From: Silicimonas sp.
Lineage (GTDB): Bacteria > Pseudomonadota > Alphaproteobacteria > Rhodobacterales > Rhodobacteraceae
Direction of reading: 5' to 3'
Assembly (NCBI GenBank): GCA_022820365.1
Contig: JAJEFO010000053.1
Coordinates: 18,369-82,368, forward strand
Length of the DNA stretch: 64,000 bases
The notes beneath the pieces were generated by a model that was given only the letters and a program-made list of their open reading frames with translations, did not search any database and was not told the DNA's origin. This document shows positions 9,695 through 18,487 of the stretch, in pieces (position 1 is the first letter of the stretch; every line of letters begins with the position of its first letter). The translations under genes and the position numbers were made by a program.

Positions 9695-10431
9695 GCACGC
9701 TTCTCGAGGTCTCCGGCGTCTCCGTCACCTTCGACGGCTTCAAGGCGATCAACAACCTGAGCTTCGCCATCGCTGATGCGGAAATGCGCGCCATCATCGG
9801 TCCCAACGGCGCTGGAAAGACAACCTTCATGGACATTGTCACCGGCAAGACAAGACCGGACGAAGGCCGGATCCTGTGGGGCGACGCAAACATTTCGCTG
9901 CTGGGGCTGTCCGAGGCACGGATCGCCCGCGAGGGCATCGGCCGCAAGTTCCAGAAACCCACCGTGTTCGAGGACCAGACCGTACGGGAAAACCTGCTGA
10001 TGGCGCTCCGCAATGCACGCGGGCCGCTGCAGGTCCTTTTCTACCGGCCAAGGCGAGAGGATCTTGACCGCGTGCACGAACTGTCCGGAGAAATCGGGCT
10101 TCTGGATGCCCTGGACCGCAAGTCGGGCGAATTGAGCCATGGCCAGAAGCAATGGCTGGAGATCGGCATGCTGCTCGCGCAAGAGCCGAGGCTCCTGCTG
10201 GTAGACGAACCGGCCGCAGGCATGACGCCCGCGGAACGCGAACACACCACCGCGCTCCTGGTCGAGGCGGCAAAATCCCGTGCGGTGGTGGTAATTGAAC
10301 ACGACATGGAATTCGTGCGCCGCCTGGGCTGCAAGGTGACGGTCCTGCACGAGGGAGCGGTCCTGGCCGAAGGCAGTCTCGATCACGTGACGGCGAACCA
10401 GGAGGTGATCGATGTGTACCTGGGACGTTGA
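9691..10431 (+). CDS. urtD: Urea ABC transporter ATP-binding protein UrtD
   Basis: LivG-type ATPase energising urea import; 246 residues. Walker A is GPNGAGKTT, the signature is LSHGQKQW (His in place of the usual Gly), and Walker B is LLLVDEPAAGMTPAE, with the IEHDMEFV switch. It starts with GTG at 9691 inside the urtC stop (GTGA), so translation is likely coupled. urtE follows after 3 nt. Confidence 0.95.
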   Translation: MSTLLEVSGVSVTFDGFKAINNLSFAIADAEMRAIIGPNGAGKTTFMDIVTGKTRPDEGRILWGDANISLLGLSEARIAREGIGRKFQKPTVFEDQTVRENLLMALRNARGPLQVLFYRPRREDLDRVHELSGEIGLLDALDRKSGELSHGQKQWLEIGMLLAQEPRLLLVDEPAAGMTPAEREHTTALLVEAAKSRAVVVIEHDMEFVRRLGCKVTVLHEGAVLAEGSLDHVTANQEVIDVYLGR

Positions 10432-10434
10432 GCG

Positions 10435-11130
10435 ATGCTGAAGATTGCCGATCTCACCCTGCACTACGGTCACTCGCAGATACTCAACGGAATCTCGTTC
10501 GAGGCGAAGGCCGGCGAGATCACCTGCATCATGGGTACCAACGGCGTGGGCAAGACCAGCCTGATCCGTGCAATTTCCGGGAGCCATCCACGCTCCGGCG
10601 GGACGATGGCGCTTGATCGCGAGGAACTGGGCGTCCTGCCCGCCCACGAACTTGCGCAGATGGGCGTCGCTGTGGTGCCGCAGGGCCGCGAGATATTCCC
10701 GCTGCTGACGGTGCGGGAGAACCTCGAGACCGGATTTTCCTGCCTGCCGCGAGCGGAGCACCGGATACCGGACGAAGTGATCGAGATGTTCCCGGCCCTC
10801 TCGAGGTTCCTGGACCGCAGGGGCGGCGATCTTTCCGGCGGCCAGCAACAGCAGCTGGCCATCGCCCGCGCACTGATCACCCGGCCCAGGCTGCTGCTGC
10901 TGGATGAGCCGACCGAGGGCATCCAGCCCAATGTCATCCAGCAGATCGGCGAGGTGATCCGCAAGCTGCGCGAACGCGGCAACATGGCGATCGTGCTGGT
11001 GGAGCAGTATTTCGATTTCGCCTTCGACCTGGCAGACCGCATCGTCGTGCTGCGTCGGGGCGAGGTCATCCATTCCGGCGCAAAGGACAGCATCCCCAGG
11101 GAAGAACTGCTGGCAAAGGTGTCCGTCTAG
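10435..11130 (+). CDS. urtE: Urea ABC transporter ATP-binding protein UrtE
   Basis: LivF-type ATPase, partner of UrtD; 231 residues. Motifs are GTNGVGKTS (Walker A), LSGGQQQQLAIARAL (signature) and LLLLDEPTEGIQPN (Walker B). The EGIQPNVIQQIG segment is characteristic of UrtE compared with other LivF proteins. It is the last gene of the urt operon and converges on the metal-permease gene. A short GGCCG-CT-CGGCC hairpin at 11151-11162, without a T-run, is the only terminator-like structure in the 54-nt gap. Confidence 0.95.
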   Translation: MLKIADLTLHYGHSQILNGISFEAKAGEITCIMGTNGVGKTSLIRAISGSHPRSGGTMALDREELGVLPAHELAQMGVAVVPQGREIFPLLTVRENLETGFSCLPRAEHRIPDEVIEMFPALSRFLDRRGGDLSGGQQQQLAIARALITRPRLLLLDEPTEGIQPNVIQQIGEVIRKLRERGNMAIVLVEQYFDFAFDLADRIVVLRRGEVIHSGAKDSIPREELLAKVSV

Positions 11131-11184
11131 GCGGATCTGCGACGTGACAAGGCCGCTCGGCCCCGAAGATCACTGCAGACGCGG

Positions 11185-12090
11185 TCAGTTCCGCGCCGGG
11201 CCGAACAGGGCGGCACATGCAAGGATCACGCCGGCCACCGTTCCGACCATGCCGGCAGCGCTCACCGCATTCTCGGATCCGAACCAGGCCGGCCCGCTGC
11301 CCGCGAGCGTGAAGCCGAGCACCGCCGCGATGAGCGCAAAGACGGCAGACCAGGCCACCTGGACGCCGAGACGGTTCGTCATCAGGCGCGCGGCAGCGGG
11401 CGGGCAGATGAACATGGCGATCACGATGATGGAGCCAACGGCGTCAAATGCCGCGACAGCGGCGAGTGCCGATGCGATCACGATGCCGAGTCCGATTGCC
11501 CGCACCGGAAGGCCTAGCGTCTTCGCGAAGCCTTCGTCGAAGGTGGAAATCGCAAGCGGGCGCCAGAAGACGGCAAGACCCGCCACGACGGCAAGGGTCA
11601 CCAGGCTGATCCGGAACAGTTCCGGCGGAAGGCCGGCAAGCGCCGCCGGATCCAAAAGCGACTCCCAGCCGGTTGCGTCCAGCCAGATCAGGCTCTCGAG
11701 ATTGCCGAACAGGGCATGCTCGACATCAAGATGCACGCCGGACGTGTCGGACTGCTCCAGGGCCAGAACGCCGGCCGCGAACATCGCCGTGAAGACCACG
11801 CCCATGGCCGCACCGGGCTCGATTCGACCGAACCGGCGAATGGCCTCTATCAGCACGACAGCGACTATGGCGGCGGCGGCGGACCCGAGCAGCATCGGCC
11901 AGGTGGAGATCGTGCCGGTCACCAGGAACGCAAGCACGATGCCCGGCAGGACGACGTGGCTGATCGCGTCGCCGACCAGCGCCTGCCGCCTCAGGACCAG
12001 GAAGTTGCCGGGCAGCGCGCAGGCCAGTGCCGCAAGGCTGCCGATCAGCAAGGGAGTCAGCGAAAATGCGACAAAGTCCGCGCCGTTCAT
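11185..12090 (-). CDS. Metal ABC transporter permease (Mn/Fe type), distal gene
   Basis: ABC-3 family inner-membrane permease for a divalent metal importer of the Mnt/Sit/Znu class; 301 residues with about eight hydrophobic helices. The family segment LRRQALVGDAISHVVLPGI and the ALAAVAAFDAVGSIIVIAMFICPPAAA region are clear. The ATG at 12090 overlaps the preceding permease stop by 4 nt. Coding potential reads further upstream, but that part has no similarity to the family. It corresponds to MntD/SitD by position. Confidence 0.9.
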   Translation of the reverse strand: MNGADFVAFSLTPLLIGSLAALACALPGNFLVLRRQALVGDAISHVVLPGIVLAFLVTGTISTWPMLLGSAAAAIVAVVLIEAIRRFGRIEPGAAMGVVFTAMFAAGVLALEQSDTSGVHLDVEHALFGNLESLIWLDATGWESLLDPAALAGLPPELFRISLVTLAVVAGLAVFWRPLAISTFDEGFAKTLGLPVRAIGLGIVIASALAAVAAFDAVGSIIVIAMFICPPAAARLMTNRLGVQVAWSAVFALIAAVLGFTLAGSGPAWFGSENAVSAAGMVGTVAGVILACAALFGPARN

Positions 12091-13289
12091 TGCACGGCCT
12101 CCGGCGGGCCGATCCTGCGATCGATTTCGGCGATCTGATCGGCCGTCAGGACGTCTTCGATCTGGGTTCGGCCGTCGTAGCGGGCGGCCGCAAGCTCGAG
12201 TTCGGGCGTGGCGCGCGCGATTTCCCAGCGTTTTTCGTCCCGGAGCGCTCGGGCCGCCCGCACGGTGCCCTCTCTTGTCGGCATGCCGTCCGCCCGGGCA
12301 AGGCCTCGACCCCTGAGCAGGCGAATCGTCAACGGTTCGTAAATCGGCTGGCCTTGGGCCATGGCAAGCAGCCCCTGCCGGATGTGGACTCCGGTTTGGA
12401 ACCGGCGATGGCGGACAAGCGAAGAAAGCAGGCCGCGGCGGGGCGCGAACGCCATTGAGATTGCAAATATGCAAAAGCTCACGAGGACGATTAGCGGACC
12501 GGTCGGCAGATCCGGTGCGCTGGCGGAAAGGCCGGCGCCAAGCCAGGCCGCGATGCCACCGAATGCGCCTGCAAGAAGCACGACCAGTTCGACCCGGTTT
12601 GTCCAGAAACGCGCGGTCACTGGCGGAATGATGAGAAGCGCGACGACAAGGATGAGGCCGACGACCTTCAGCCCGACGACAGTGACAGCCAGCACCAGCC
12701 CCATCATCGTCAAGTCGATCCGGTCAAGTCGCACGCCACTGGTGGAAGCAAATCCGGGATCGAAAGACACAAGCGACATCGGGCGGCGGAAAAGAAAGAC
12801 GAGGGCAACGACAAGCAGGCCGCCAAGCGCGATCAGGATCGCGTCGGTAAGCAGCATGCCTGCGGTGGAGCCCAGGAGGAAACTCTCGAGACCGGCCTGC
12901 TGTCCGGTAGACATGGTCTGGATGACGGTCAGTAGGACGATGCCGAAGCTGAAATAGGCCGACAGGACAGCGCCGATGGCGGCGTCTTCGGAAAGCCGTG
13001 TGCGGGAGGAAAGCCACTGGACGGCGAACAGGCCGGACATCGCGGTGAGCGCGGAACCGGCAAGCAGCCCTGGCAGGTAACGCCCGTCATGGCCGGAAAG
13101 CGTGAGCATGATGAAGGCAAGGCCAATGCCGGGCAGCGTGGCATGCGCGATCGCGTCGCTGACGAGCGCGCGCTTGCGCAGGAACAGGAAGGTGCCGGTG
13201 ACGCCCGCCGCGATTCCCAGCAGCACTGCGGCGACGGTCACGAGCGTGGCGTTGTAGCCAAGTTGAAACGTCAGCGCGTCACGCAGCAT
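12087..13289 (-). CDS. Metal ABC transporter permease with C-terminal cytoplasmic extension
   Basis: ABC-3 family permease, 400 residues. The first ~285 residues carry the membrane domain (LRKRALVSDAIAHATLPGIGLAF; VVGLKVVGLILVVALLIIPP). The last ~110 are soluble, with a winged-helix-like pattern and charged helices ending in a DVLTADQIAEIDRRIG segment. Such tails are known in MntC/SitC-type manganese permeases and favour Mn over Zn as substrate. It lies between the ATPase gene (5-nt gap) and the second permease gene (4-nt overlap). Confidence 0.88.
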   Translation of the reverse strand: MLRDALTFQLGYNATLVTVAAVLLGIAAGVTGTFLFLRKRALVSDAIAHATLPGIGLAFIMLTLSGHDGRYLPGLLAGSALTAMSGLFAVQWLSSRTRLSEDAAIGAVLSAYFSFGIVLLTVIQTMSTGQQAGLESFLLGSTAGMLLTDAILIALGGLLVVALVFLFRRPMSLVSFDPGFASTSGVRLDRIDLTMMGLVLAVTVVGLKVVGLILVVALLIIPPVTARFWTNRVELVVLLAGAFGGIAAWLGAGLSASAPDLPTGPLIVLVSFCIFAISMAFAPRRGLLSSLVRHRRFQTGVHIRQGLLAMAQGQPIYEPLTIRLLRGRGLARADGMPTREGTVRAARALRDEKRWEIARATPELELAAARYDGRTQIEDVLTADQIAEIDRRIGPPEAVQ

Positions 13290-13294
13290 CGGTC

Positions 13295-14098
13295 TCAGGC
13301 GGGCTCTTTCTGCGGAACCCGCATGCCCGGCTCCAGGCGCCCGCCATAGGCGATGTCCAGCGCTTCGGGCGTGAATGCGGTCTCGACCGGTCCGGCGCTG
13401 ATCTTGCGGACGTTCATCACCAGTACCTCGTCGAAATACTCTTCGACCGTTGACAGGTCGTGGTGCACCGCGATCACGGTGCCGCCTTCCGACCGAAGCG
13501 CCTTCAGCACCTTGATGATCGCCCTTTCGGTTGCCGCGTCGACACCGGCGAAGGGCTCGTCGAGAAGGTAGAGCCGCGCGTCCTGCGCGAGCGCGCGCGC
13601 GAGGAACACGCGCTGCTGCTGCCCGCCCGAAAGCTGGCCGATCTGGCGCGAGGCAAAGTCCTCCATGCCGACGCGCTCCAGCGCGGCCATGACCATGCCG
13701 TCGTGTTCGCGACCGAAGCGTCCAAGAAGGCCCAGGCGCCTGTAGAGACCCTGGGCCACGACATCGACGACCCGCGCCGGGAAGTCCCAGTCGACGCTTG
13801 CGCGCTGCGGGACATAGGCAACGCGGTTACGGCTCCGGGCTAGCGTCGATCCAAAGAACGTCGCCCGTCCCGCAAGCGGCTTGACGACGCCGAGCGCAGC
13901 CCTGAGCAGCGTGGACTTTCCGGCGCCGTTCGGCCCGATGATCCCGGAGATCTTGCCGGACCGGAACGTGGCGTCGACGGAAAACACCGCCGGCTTCTGG
14001 TCGTAGGCAACCGTCATGCCGCGAAGGACGAGCGGGCTGTCCTGATCCGCCCGTTCGCGCGCGTCGCGCGCGGTTACGTCTTCAAGCGGTGCCTGCAT
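13295..14098 (-). CDS. Metal ABC transporter ATP-binding protein
   Basis: ATPase of the Mn/Fe-type importer; 267 residues. Walker A GPNGAGKSTLLRA, signature LSGGQQQRVFLARALAQ, Walker B LYLLDEPFAGVDAATE and the switch VHHDLSTVEEYFD are all present. About 20 extra N-terminal residues precede the usual start; the ATG at 14098 leaves only 4 nt to the binding-protein gene. All four genes face the same way in the order binding protein, ATPase, permease, permease. Confidence 0.92.
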   Translation of the reverse strand: MQAPLEDVTARDARERADQDSPLVLRGMTVAYDQKPAVFSVDATFRSGKISGIIGPNGAGKSTLLRAALGVVKPLAGRATFFGSTLARSRNRVAYVPQRASVDWDFPARVVDVVAQGLYRRLGLLGRFGREHDGMVMAALERVGMEDFASRQIGQLSGGQQQRVFLARALAQDARLYLLDEPFAGVDAATERAIIKVLKALRSEGGTVIAVHHDLSTVEEYFDEVLVMNVRKISAGPVETAFTPEALDIAYGGRLEPGMRVPQKEPA

Positions 14099-14102
14099 GG
14101 CG

Positions 14103-15077
14103 TCAGCTCCCCGCGCTCAACCGTCCGGACATGCCGCGTGCCGGGACGTTTCCGCCGAGTCCGTCTGCGATGACGGTCACGTTGTGATCGATCATTCCGA
14201 CATAGGTGCCTTCGTAGGTTCCGACGGCGCCCATCGCATCGGAGTAAAGCTCGCCGCCAATGCGGACATTCCAGCCTGCCGCCGCCGCTCCTTCGACCAG
14301 CGCGCGAACAAGCCGGTCCGAGACCGAGCTCTCGACGAAGACCGTCGCAATCCTGCGTTCGACTATGAGGTTGACCAGCTCGGTCATGCGGTTCAGGCCG
14401 GCTTCGCTCTCGGTCGAGATTCCCTGGATGCCAACGACTTCGAAGCCGTAGGCGCGGCCGAAATAGTTGAAGGCGTCATGTGCCGTCACCAGCACCCGTG
14501 CCGCCTCAGGCACTGTCGAGAGAACCCTGGAACTGTAGGCATCCAGGCGATCAAGCTCGGCGAGAAACGCATCCGTGTTGGCGGCAAACGCGTCGGCAGC
14601 GTCCGGCTTCACCGCAGACAGGGCGTCGCGCGCGGCATGCGCAACTAGGCGCCAGAGTCCAGGATCCATCCAGACATGCGGATCGAAGCGGTCCGCGTAG
14701 TCGTCATGCGCGATCCTGCGACCCGCCGGAACGGCCTCGGCAAGAGCGACTACCGGAACGCGACGAGCGAGCTCGGCAAGCACGTCCTCCATCTGGGCCT
14801 CCAGGTAAAGGCCGTTCCAGAACACGAGATCCGCCTTCGCCGTCGCGACGATGTCCGTACGGGTCTGGCGATAGGAATGCGGATCGACACCCGGGCCCAT
14901 CAGGGCCTTGACCTCGATCAGGTTGCCGCCGATCCGGCGTGCCGCGTCGGCGATCATGCCCGTCGTGGCCACGACCTTGAGCGGCCGGCCCGCTGCTGCG
15001 ACGGCAACGGGAACTGGCAGGCCGACGACGAAGACGCCGCCGCCCAGTTCTTTCAAGAATGTCCGCCTCGTGGCCAT
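14103..15077 (-). CDS. Metal ABC transporter substrate-binding protein (TroA/MntA class)
   Basis: Periplasmic metal-binding protein, 324 residues from the ATG at 15077. The N-terminus MATRRTFLKELGGG has a twin-arginine-like motif and a hydrophobic stretch ending AVAAAG. The four expected metal ligands are visible: His in GVDPHSYRQ, His in DPHVWMDP, Glu in STESEAG, and Asp in YVGMIDHNV. There is no His-rich loop of the ZnuA kind, which favours Mn2+ or Fe2+ over Zn2+. The Fur-type boxes just upstream support metal-responsive control. Confidence 0.92.
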   Translation of the reverse strand: MATRRTFLKELGGGVFVVGLPVPVAVAAAGRPLKVVATTGMIADAARRIGGNLIEVKALMGPGVDPHSYRQTRTDIVATAKADLVFWNGLYLEAQMEDVLAELARRVPVVALAEAVPAGRRIAHDDYADRFDPHVWMDPGLWRLVAHAARDALSAVKPDAADAFAANTDAFLAELDRLDAYSSRVLSTVPEAARVLVTAHDAFNYFGRAYGFEVVGIQGISTESEAGLNRMTELVNLIVERRIATVFVESSVSDRLVRALVEGAAAAGWNVRIGGELYSDAMGAVGTYEGTYVGMIDHNVTVIADGLGGNVPARGMSGRLSAGS

Positions 15078-15095
15078 CGAATCGCGCACCCTGTA

Positions 15096-15140
15096 TTGAG
15101 AATAATTCGCAATTGCGACATACTTGCGACCCGTTCGCAA
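15096..15140. promoter_or_regulatory. Two Fur-family-like operators upstream of the metal importer
   Basis: Two inverted repeats of identical architecture lie just upstream of the metal-importer start: TTGAGA-ATAAT-TCGCAA at 15096-15112 (one mismatch between arms) and TTGCGA-CCCGT-TCGCAA at 15124-15140 (perfect). Both are 6-5-6, with centres 28 bp apart. The arm sequence resembles Mur/Fur-type boxes known in Alphaproteobacteria. I infer repression of the importer by a Mn- or Fe-loaded Fur-family protein. The regulator gene is not in the window. Confidence 0.7.
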
Positions 15141-15183
15141 TAAAGTCAAGCTGAATTTCCTTGTTCGCCTGCAATTCCCGCCC

Positions 15184-15214
15184 TTGACCTTCCAGTTACT
15201 GGAACCTTTATGTC
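15184..15214 (+). promoter_or_regulatory. CueR-type promoter/operator of the copper ATPase gene
   Basis: A -35 element TTGACC (15184-15189) is separated by 19 bp from a -10 candidate TATGTC (15209-15214), the over-long spacer characteristic of MerR-family activation. The spacer contains the perfect 7-1-7 dyad TTCCAGT-T-ACTGGAA (15190-15204), close to the CueR consensus CCTTCC-N7-GGAAGG on its left arm. The ATG of the ATPase follows 8 nt after the -10 element, so the leader is very short. Confidence 0.8.
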
Positions 15215-15221
15215 GTAGAGC

Positions 15222-17444
15222 ATGGACGGAACGATTCAGTCAACTCAGCGATTCCGGGTCACGGGACTCCATTGCGCGTCCTGCAAGGCGCGGCTCGAGG
15301 CCGCGCTGACCGCCGTTCCGGGCGTCCAGGAAGCGCGCGTCAATCTCGCGGATGCAAGCGCAACGCTTTTCATGATCGGCCACGTGACCCCGCGCAGCGT
15401 CCAGGAGGCCGCAGGACGTTCGGGCTATGAAATGGAGATCGACTCCGGGGACTTCCCCGAGCAGGACGTGCAGGAAGAAGCCACCCTGCTCGCCCGCGAC
15501 ACGCTGGTTGCTGCAGCGCTGGTCCTGCCGGTCTTCCTGGTCGAGATGGGAGGCCATGTTTATCCCCCCGTGCATCATTTCGTGGCGCAGGCAATCGGTC
15601 TTCAGACGAGCTGGATCCTGCAGTTCCTGCTCGTTGGAGCCGCCTTGGCGGGACCTGGCCGCAGGTTCTTCGAAAGCGGCGTCCCGACCCTGCTGCGAGG
15701 TCGCCCCGACATGAACGCGCTTGTCGCGCTGGGGACTTCGGCGGCATTCGGGTTCTCGACCGTGGCGACGTTCCTGCCATCCCTTCTCCCGGCCGGCGCA
15801 CGGGCCGTCTATTTCGAAGCCGCGGGCGTGATCATCGTGCTGATCCTCTTCGGCCGGTTGCTGGAAGCGCGATCCAAGGGGAAGGCGGGATCGGCAATTC
15901 AGGCCCTGATTGGCCTGCAGCCGCGAATTGCCCGGGTCGTGACGGAGGCCGGCGACGAGGATCGCCCGATCGAACGTCTCCAGCCCGGCGACCGGATCCG
16001 CGTACGCCCCGGCGAACGGATTCCCGTGGACGGGATCGTCGTGGAGGGCAGTTCGCTGGTCGACGAAAGCATGCTGACCGGCGAGCCCATGCCGGTCACC
16101 AAGGCTGACGGAGACGTCGTCACCGGTGCGACCGTGAACGGCGAGGGCGCACTCTTGGTCCGGGCGACGCGGGTCGGTCGCGACACCGTCCTGGCGAGCA
16201 TCGTGCGGATGGTACGAGACGCGCAGGGCACGCGCCTTCCCGTGGAAGCACTGGTCGATCAGGTCACCGCGTGGTTCGTTCCCGCGGTCATTCTGGTCGC
16301 TGCCGGAACAGTCGTGGCCTGGCTTGCCTTCGCGCCGGAGTTCGCACTTGTCGCCGGCGTGTCCGTCCTGATCGTCGCTTGTCCCTGCGCCATGGGACTC
16401 GCGGTGCCGACATCGATCATGGCCGGATCCGGACGAGCCGCGGAACTCGGCGTGCTGTTTCGGCAAGGCGACGCGCTGCAGCGCCTGAACCGCGTCGACA
16501 CGATCGCCTTCGACAAGACGGGCACGCTGACCGAAGGGGCGCCCCATCTGACGCACGTGGAGGTCACGGACGGGTTTGAACGCTCGGAAGTGCTCAAGGC
16601 CGCAGCAGCGGTCGAGGCGCTGTCCGGACATCCCGTCGCACATGCCGTCACGAATGCTGTCGAGGAATGGCCGGAGGTCGAAGGCTTCCAGTCGCAGTCC
16701 GGTCGCGGCGTCATGGCGACAGTCGGGCACCTGCTCGTGCGGGTCGGCTCGGCGCGGATGATGACCGAGGCCGGGATTGACATCTCCGCATTGGCGGATG
16801 CGGCCGCAGAACGCGCCCGGCAGGGCGAGACTGCATTCTTCGTCGGAATCGGCGACCAGCTGGCAGCCGTTCTGTCGGTCGCGGACCAGGTGAAGGACAC
16901 CGCCATTGACGCAATCAGCGACCTGAATGGTGGCGGTCATCGCGTTGCCATGATCTCGGGTGACGGTCGCGACGCGGCGGAGGCGGTCGCGCAGCGGCTG
17001 GAAGTCGGTGAGGTCTTCGCGGACGCCTTGCCGGAAGCAAAGGTTGACGTCATCCGTGAACTCGCGCGCTCGGGCACGATTGCCTTCGTCGGAGACGGCA
17101 TCAACGATGCGCCGGCACTCGCGTCTGCGGATGTGGGCATAGCCATTGGCACCGGCACCGACGTCGCGATGGAAACCGCAGACGTGGTCCTGATGTCCGG
17201 CGATCCTCAAGGCGTCGTCACGGCCATCGGCCTCAGCCGCGACACGATGCGGAACATCCGGCAGAACCTGGCTTGGGCATTCGGCTACAACATCCTCCTG
17301 ATCCCGGTCGCGGCAGGAGCGCTATATCCTGCATTCGGCATCCTGTTGTCACCGATGCTGGCAGCGGCGGCCATGGCGCTTTCCAGCGTCGCCGTCGTGA
17401 CCAACGCGCTCAGGCTGCGCCGCTCGGAGGGAGCGCTCGCATGA
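15222..17444 (+). CDS. copA: Copper-exporting P1B-type ATPase CopA
   Basis: Pumps Cu+ from cytoplasm to periplasm using ATP; 740 residues. There is a single N-terminal heavy-metal domain with GLHCASC (Cys18, Cys21), where many homologues have two. The transmembrane CPC motif is at residues 387-389, the phosphorylated Asp in DKTGT at 431, the TGE actuator loop in MLTGEPMP, the GHP nucleotide-binding motif in LSGHPVAHA, and the hinge [11 protein letters not shown]. The stop overlaps cueR by ATGA. The upstream operator and the partner regulator specify copper (or silver). Confidence 0.95.
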   Translation: MDGTIQSTQRFRVTGLHCASCKARLEAALTAVPGVQEARVNLADASATLFMIGHVTPRSVQEAAGRSGYEMEIDSGDFPEQDVQEEATLLARDTLVAAALVLPVFLVEMGGHVYPPVHHFVAQAIGLQTSWILQFLLVGAALAGPGRRFFESGVPTLLRGRPDMNALVALGTSAAFGFSTVATFLPSLLPAGARAVYFEAAGVIIVLILFGRLLEARSKGKAGSAIQALIGLQPRIARVVTEAGDEDRPIERLQPGDRIRVRPGERIPVDGIVVEGSSLVDESMLTGEPMPVTKADGDVVTGATVNGEGALLVRATRVGRDTVLASIVRMVRDAQGTRLPVEALVDQVTAWFVPAVILVAAGTVVAWLAFAPEFALVAGVSVLIVACPCAMGLAVPTSIMAGSGRAAELGVLFRQGDALQRLNRVDTIAFDKTGTLTEGAPHLTHVEVTDGFERSEVLKAAAAVEALSGHPVAHAVTNAVEEWPEVEGFQSQSGRGVMATVGHLLVRVGSARMMTEAGIDISALADAAAERARQGETAFFVGIGDQLAAVLSVADQVKDTAIDAISDLNGGGHRVAMISGDGRDAAEAVAQRLEVGEVFADALPEAKVDVIRELARSGTIAFVGDGINDAPALASADVGIAIGTGTDVAMETADVVLMSGDPQGVVTAIGLSRDTMRNIRQNLAWAFGYNILLIPVAAGALYPAFGILLSPMLAAAAMALSSVAVVTNALRLRRSEGALA

Positions 17445-17827
17445 ACATCGGCGAAGTGGCCAAGGCGGCCGGCCTGCCGGTCAAGACGATCCGGTATTAC
17501 GAGGAAATCGGCCTGGTGCGGCCGACCCGGAGCGAAAACGGATACCGCGTGTTTGCCGAAGCCGACCTCCACAAGCTGAATTTCCTCGGGCGGTCACGTG
17601 CTCTCGGCTTCTCGATCGGGGATTGCCGGGCGCTGCTGGCGCTCTACGAGGACGAAACGCGGTCAAGCTCGGAAGTCCGCGAGATCGCCGAGCGTCATCT
17701 TGCGAACATCGAAGGCAAGATCGCTGACCTTCAGTCCCTGCGGGACACGCTGGCCCACCTGGTTGCCAGCTGCGCAGGCGATGCAAGACCGGATTGCCCG
17801 ATTCTCGACAACTTGAGCGGCGACTGA
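17441..17827 (+). CDS. cueR: Copper-responsive MerR-family activator CueR
   Basis: Transcription activator that senses Cu+ and distorts the 19-bp-spacer promoter of copA; 128 residues. The N-terminal helix-turn-helix reads [25 protein letters not shown]. The dimerisation helix follows. The C-terminal loop has Cys111 and Cys119 (C-x7-C), with Ser at the position near 77 that marks monovalent-metal sensors. Translation is coupled to copA by a 4-nt overlap, so CueR should amplify its own production through the copA promoter. Confidence 0.93.
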   Translation: MNIGEVAKAAGLPVKTIRYYEEIGLVRPTRSENGYRVFAEADLHKLNFLGRSRALGFSIGDCRALLALYEDETRSSSEVREIAERHLANIEGKIADLQSLRDTLAHLVASCAGDARPDCPILDNLSGD

Positions 17828-18032
17828 CGCATGCGGCCAGTACGGCATCGGCCCGCACCCGTTTCCCGGTGCGCGCGCGAACATCAAGGCAAGGCCATTG
17901 GCGAACGTGTCCGTTCGGCATCGAAGGCGCGGGATGCCTTCGACAAGGTTGCGCGGCCTTCTTGGAATCGTTGCAAGGCAGTGCTACATCTTGAACACGC
18001 AAGCACGGAATTTTCCGGTGCGCGCTGCAAGC

Positions 18033-18051
18033 AAAGGAGGACAAGGTCCTG
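18033..18051 (+). promoter_or_regulatory. Strong ribosome-binding site preceding a possible CTG start of rsfS
   Basis: AAAGGAGG at 18033-18040 is the best Shine-Dalgarno match in the neighbourhood. Eight nucleotides later comes CTG (18049-18051), in frame with rsfS and 32 codons before its first conventional start (GTG at 18145). That GTG has no recognisable ribosome site. No ATG, GTG or TTG lies in frame between the stop at 17992 and 18145. Initiation at CTG would give a 141-residue RsfS. Confidence 0.4.
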
Positions 18052-18128
18052 TCGCAAATCAAGGACGCGGTCCGTGGCGAGACCGCCGAGAGCGCCGGAA
18101 CGGCTGTATCCGGCAATGCCAACATCCT

Positions 18129-18147
18129 CACGAGCGAATCGCTCGTG
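18129..18147. repeat. Perfect 9-1-9 palindrome overlapping the conventional rsfS start
   Basis: CACGAGCGA-A-TCGCTCGTG forms a perfect 19-nt palindrome whose right end contains the GTG codon at 18145-18147. If RsfS starts at that GTG the start codon would be buried in a hairpin. If it starts upstream the palindrome is simply coding. A protein-binding role is possible but unsupported. Confidence 0.5.
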
Positions 18148-18474
18148 GGCGTTATCCTGACATCGCTGAACGACATTAAGGCCGAGGAAGTCGTGAAGAT
18201 CGACCTCCGCGGCAAGAGCGAGATGGCCGACTGGATGATCATCGCCTCGGGCGGTTCGTCGCGGCAGGTGGCATCAATTTCCGAACATCTCGTGGACAGG
18301 TTGAAGCAGGATCACGGCCGCCTCTCCAGGATCGAGGGAAAGGACGCCGCCGACTGGGTGCTGATCGATGCCGGAGACGCGATCGTCCATGTCTTCAGGC
18401 CGGAAGTGCGCGAGTTCTACCAGCTCGAAAAGCTCTGGATGACGCCAAGCCAGGCCACCGCATCGGGCGCGTGA
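18145..18474 (+). CDS. rsfS: Ribosome silencing factor RsfS
   Basis: Binds ribosomal protein uL14 and blocks subunit joining when nutrients are scarce. From GTG 18145 the product is 109 residues with the family core AEEVVKIDLRGKSEMADWMIIASG, SSRQVASISEHLVD, DWVLIDAGDAIVHVF and YQLEKLW. Compared with homologues, the GTG start leaves only about six residues before the first conserved helix, so the true start may lie upstream (the CTG at 18049 after a strong ribosome site). rlmH follows 13 nt later, the usual neighbour. The 220 nt between cueR and the ribosome site show nothing recognisable. Confidence 0.93.
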   Translation: MGVILTSLNDIKAEEVVKIDLRGKSEMADWMIIASGGSSRQVASISEHLVDRLKQDHGRLSRIEGKDAADWVLIDAGDAIVHVFRPEVREFYQLEKLWMTPSQATASGA

Positions 18475-18487
18475 GTCCCCGCATTCA

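Noticed and set aside
15240..17210. A 656-codon minus-strand frame
   Set aside because: Antisense to copA, whose catalytic motifs are complete on the plus strand.
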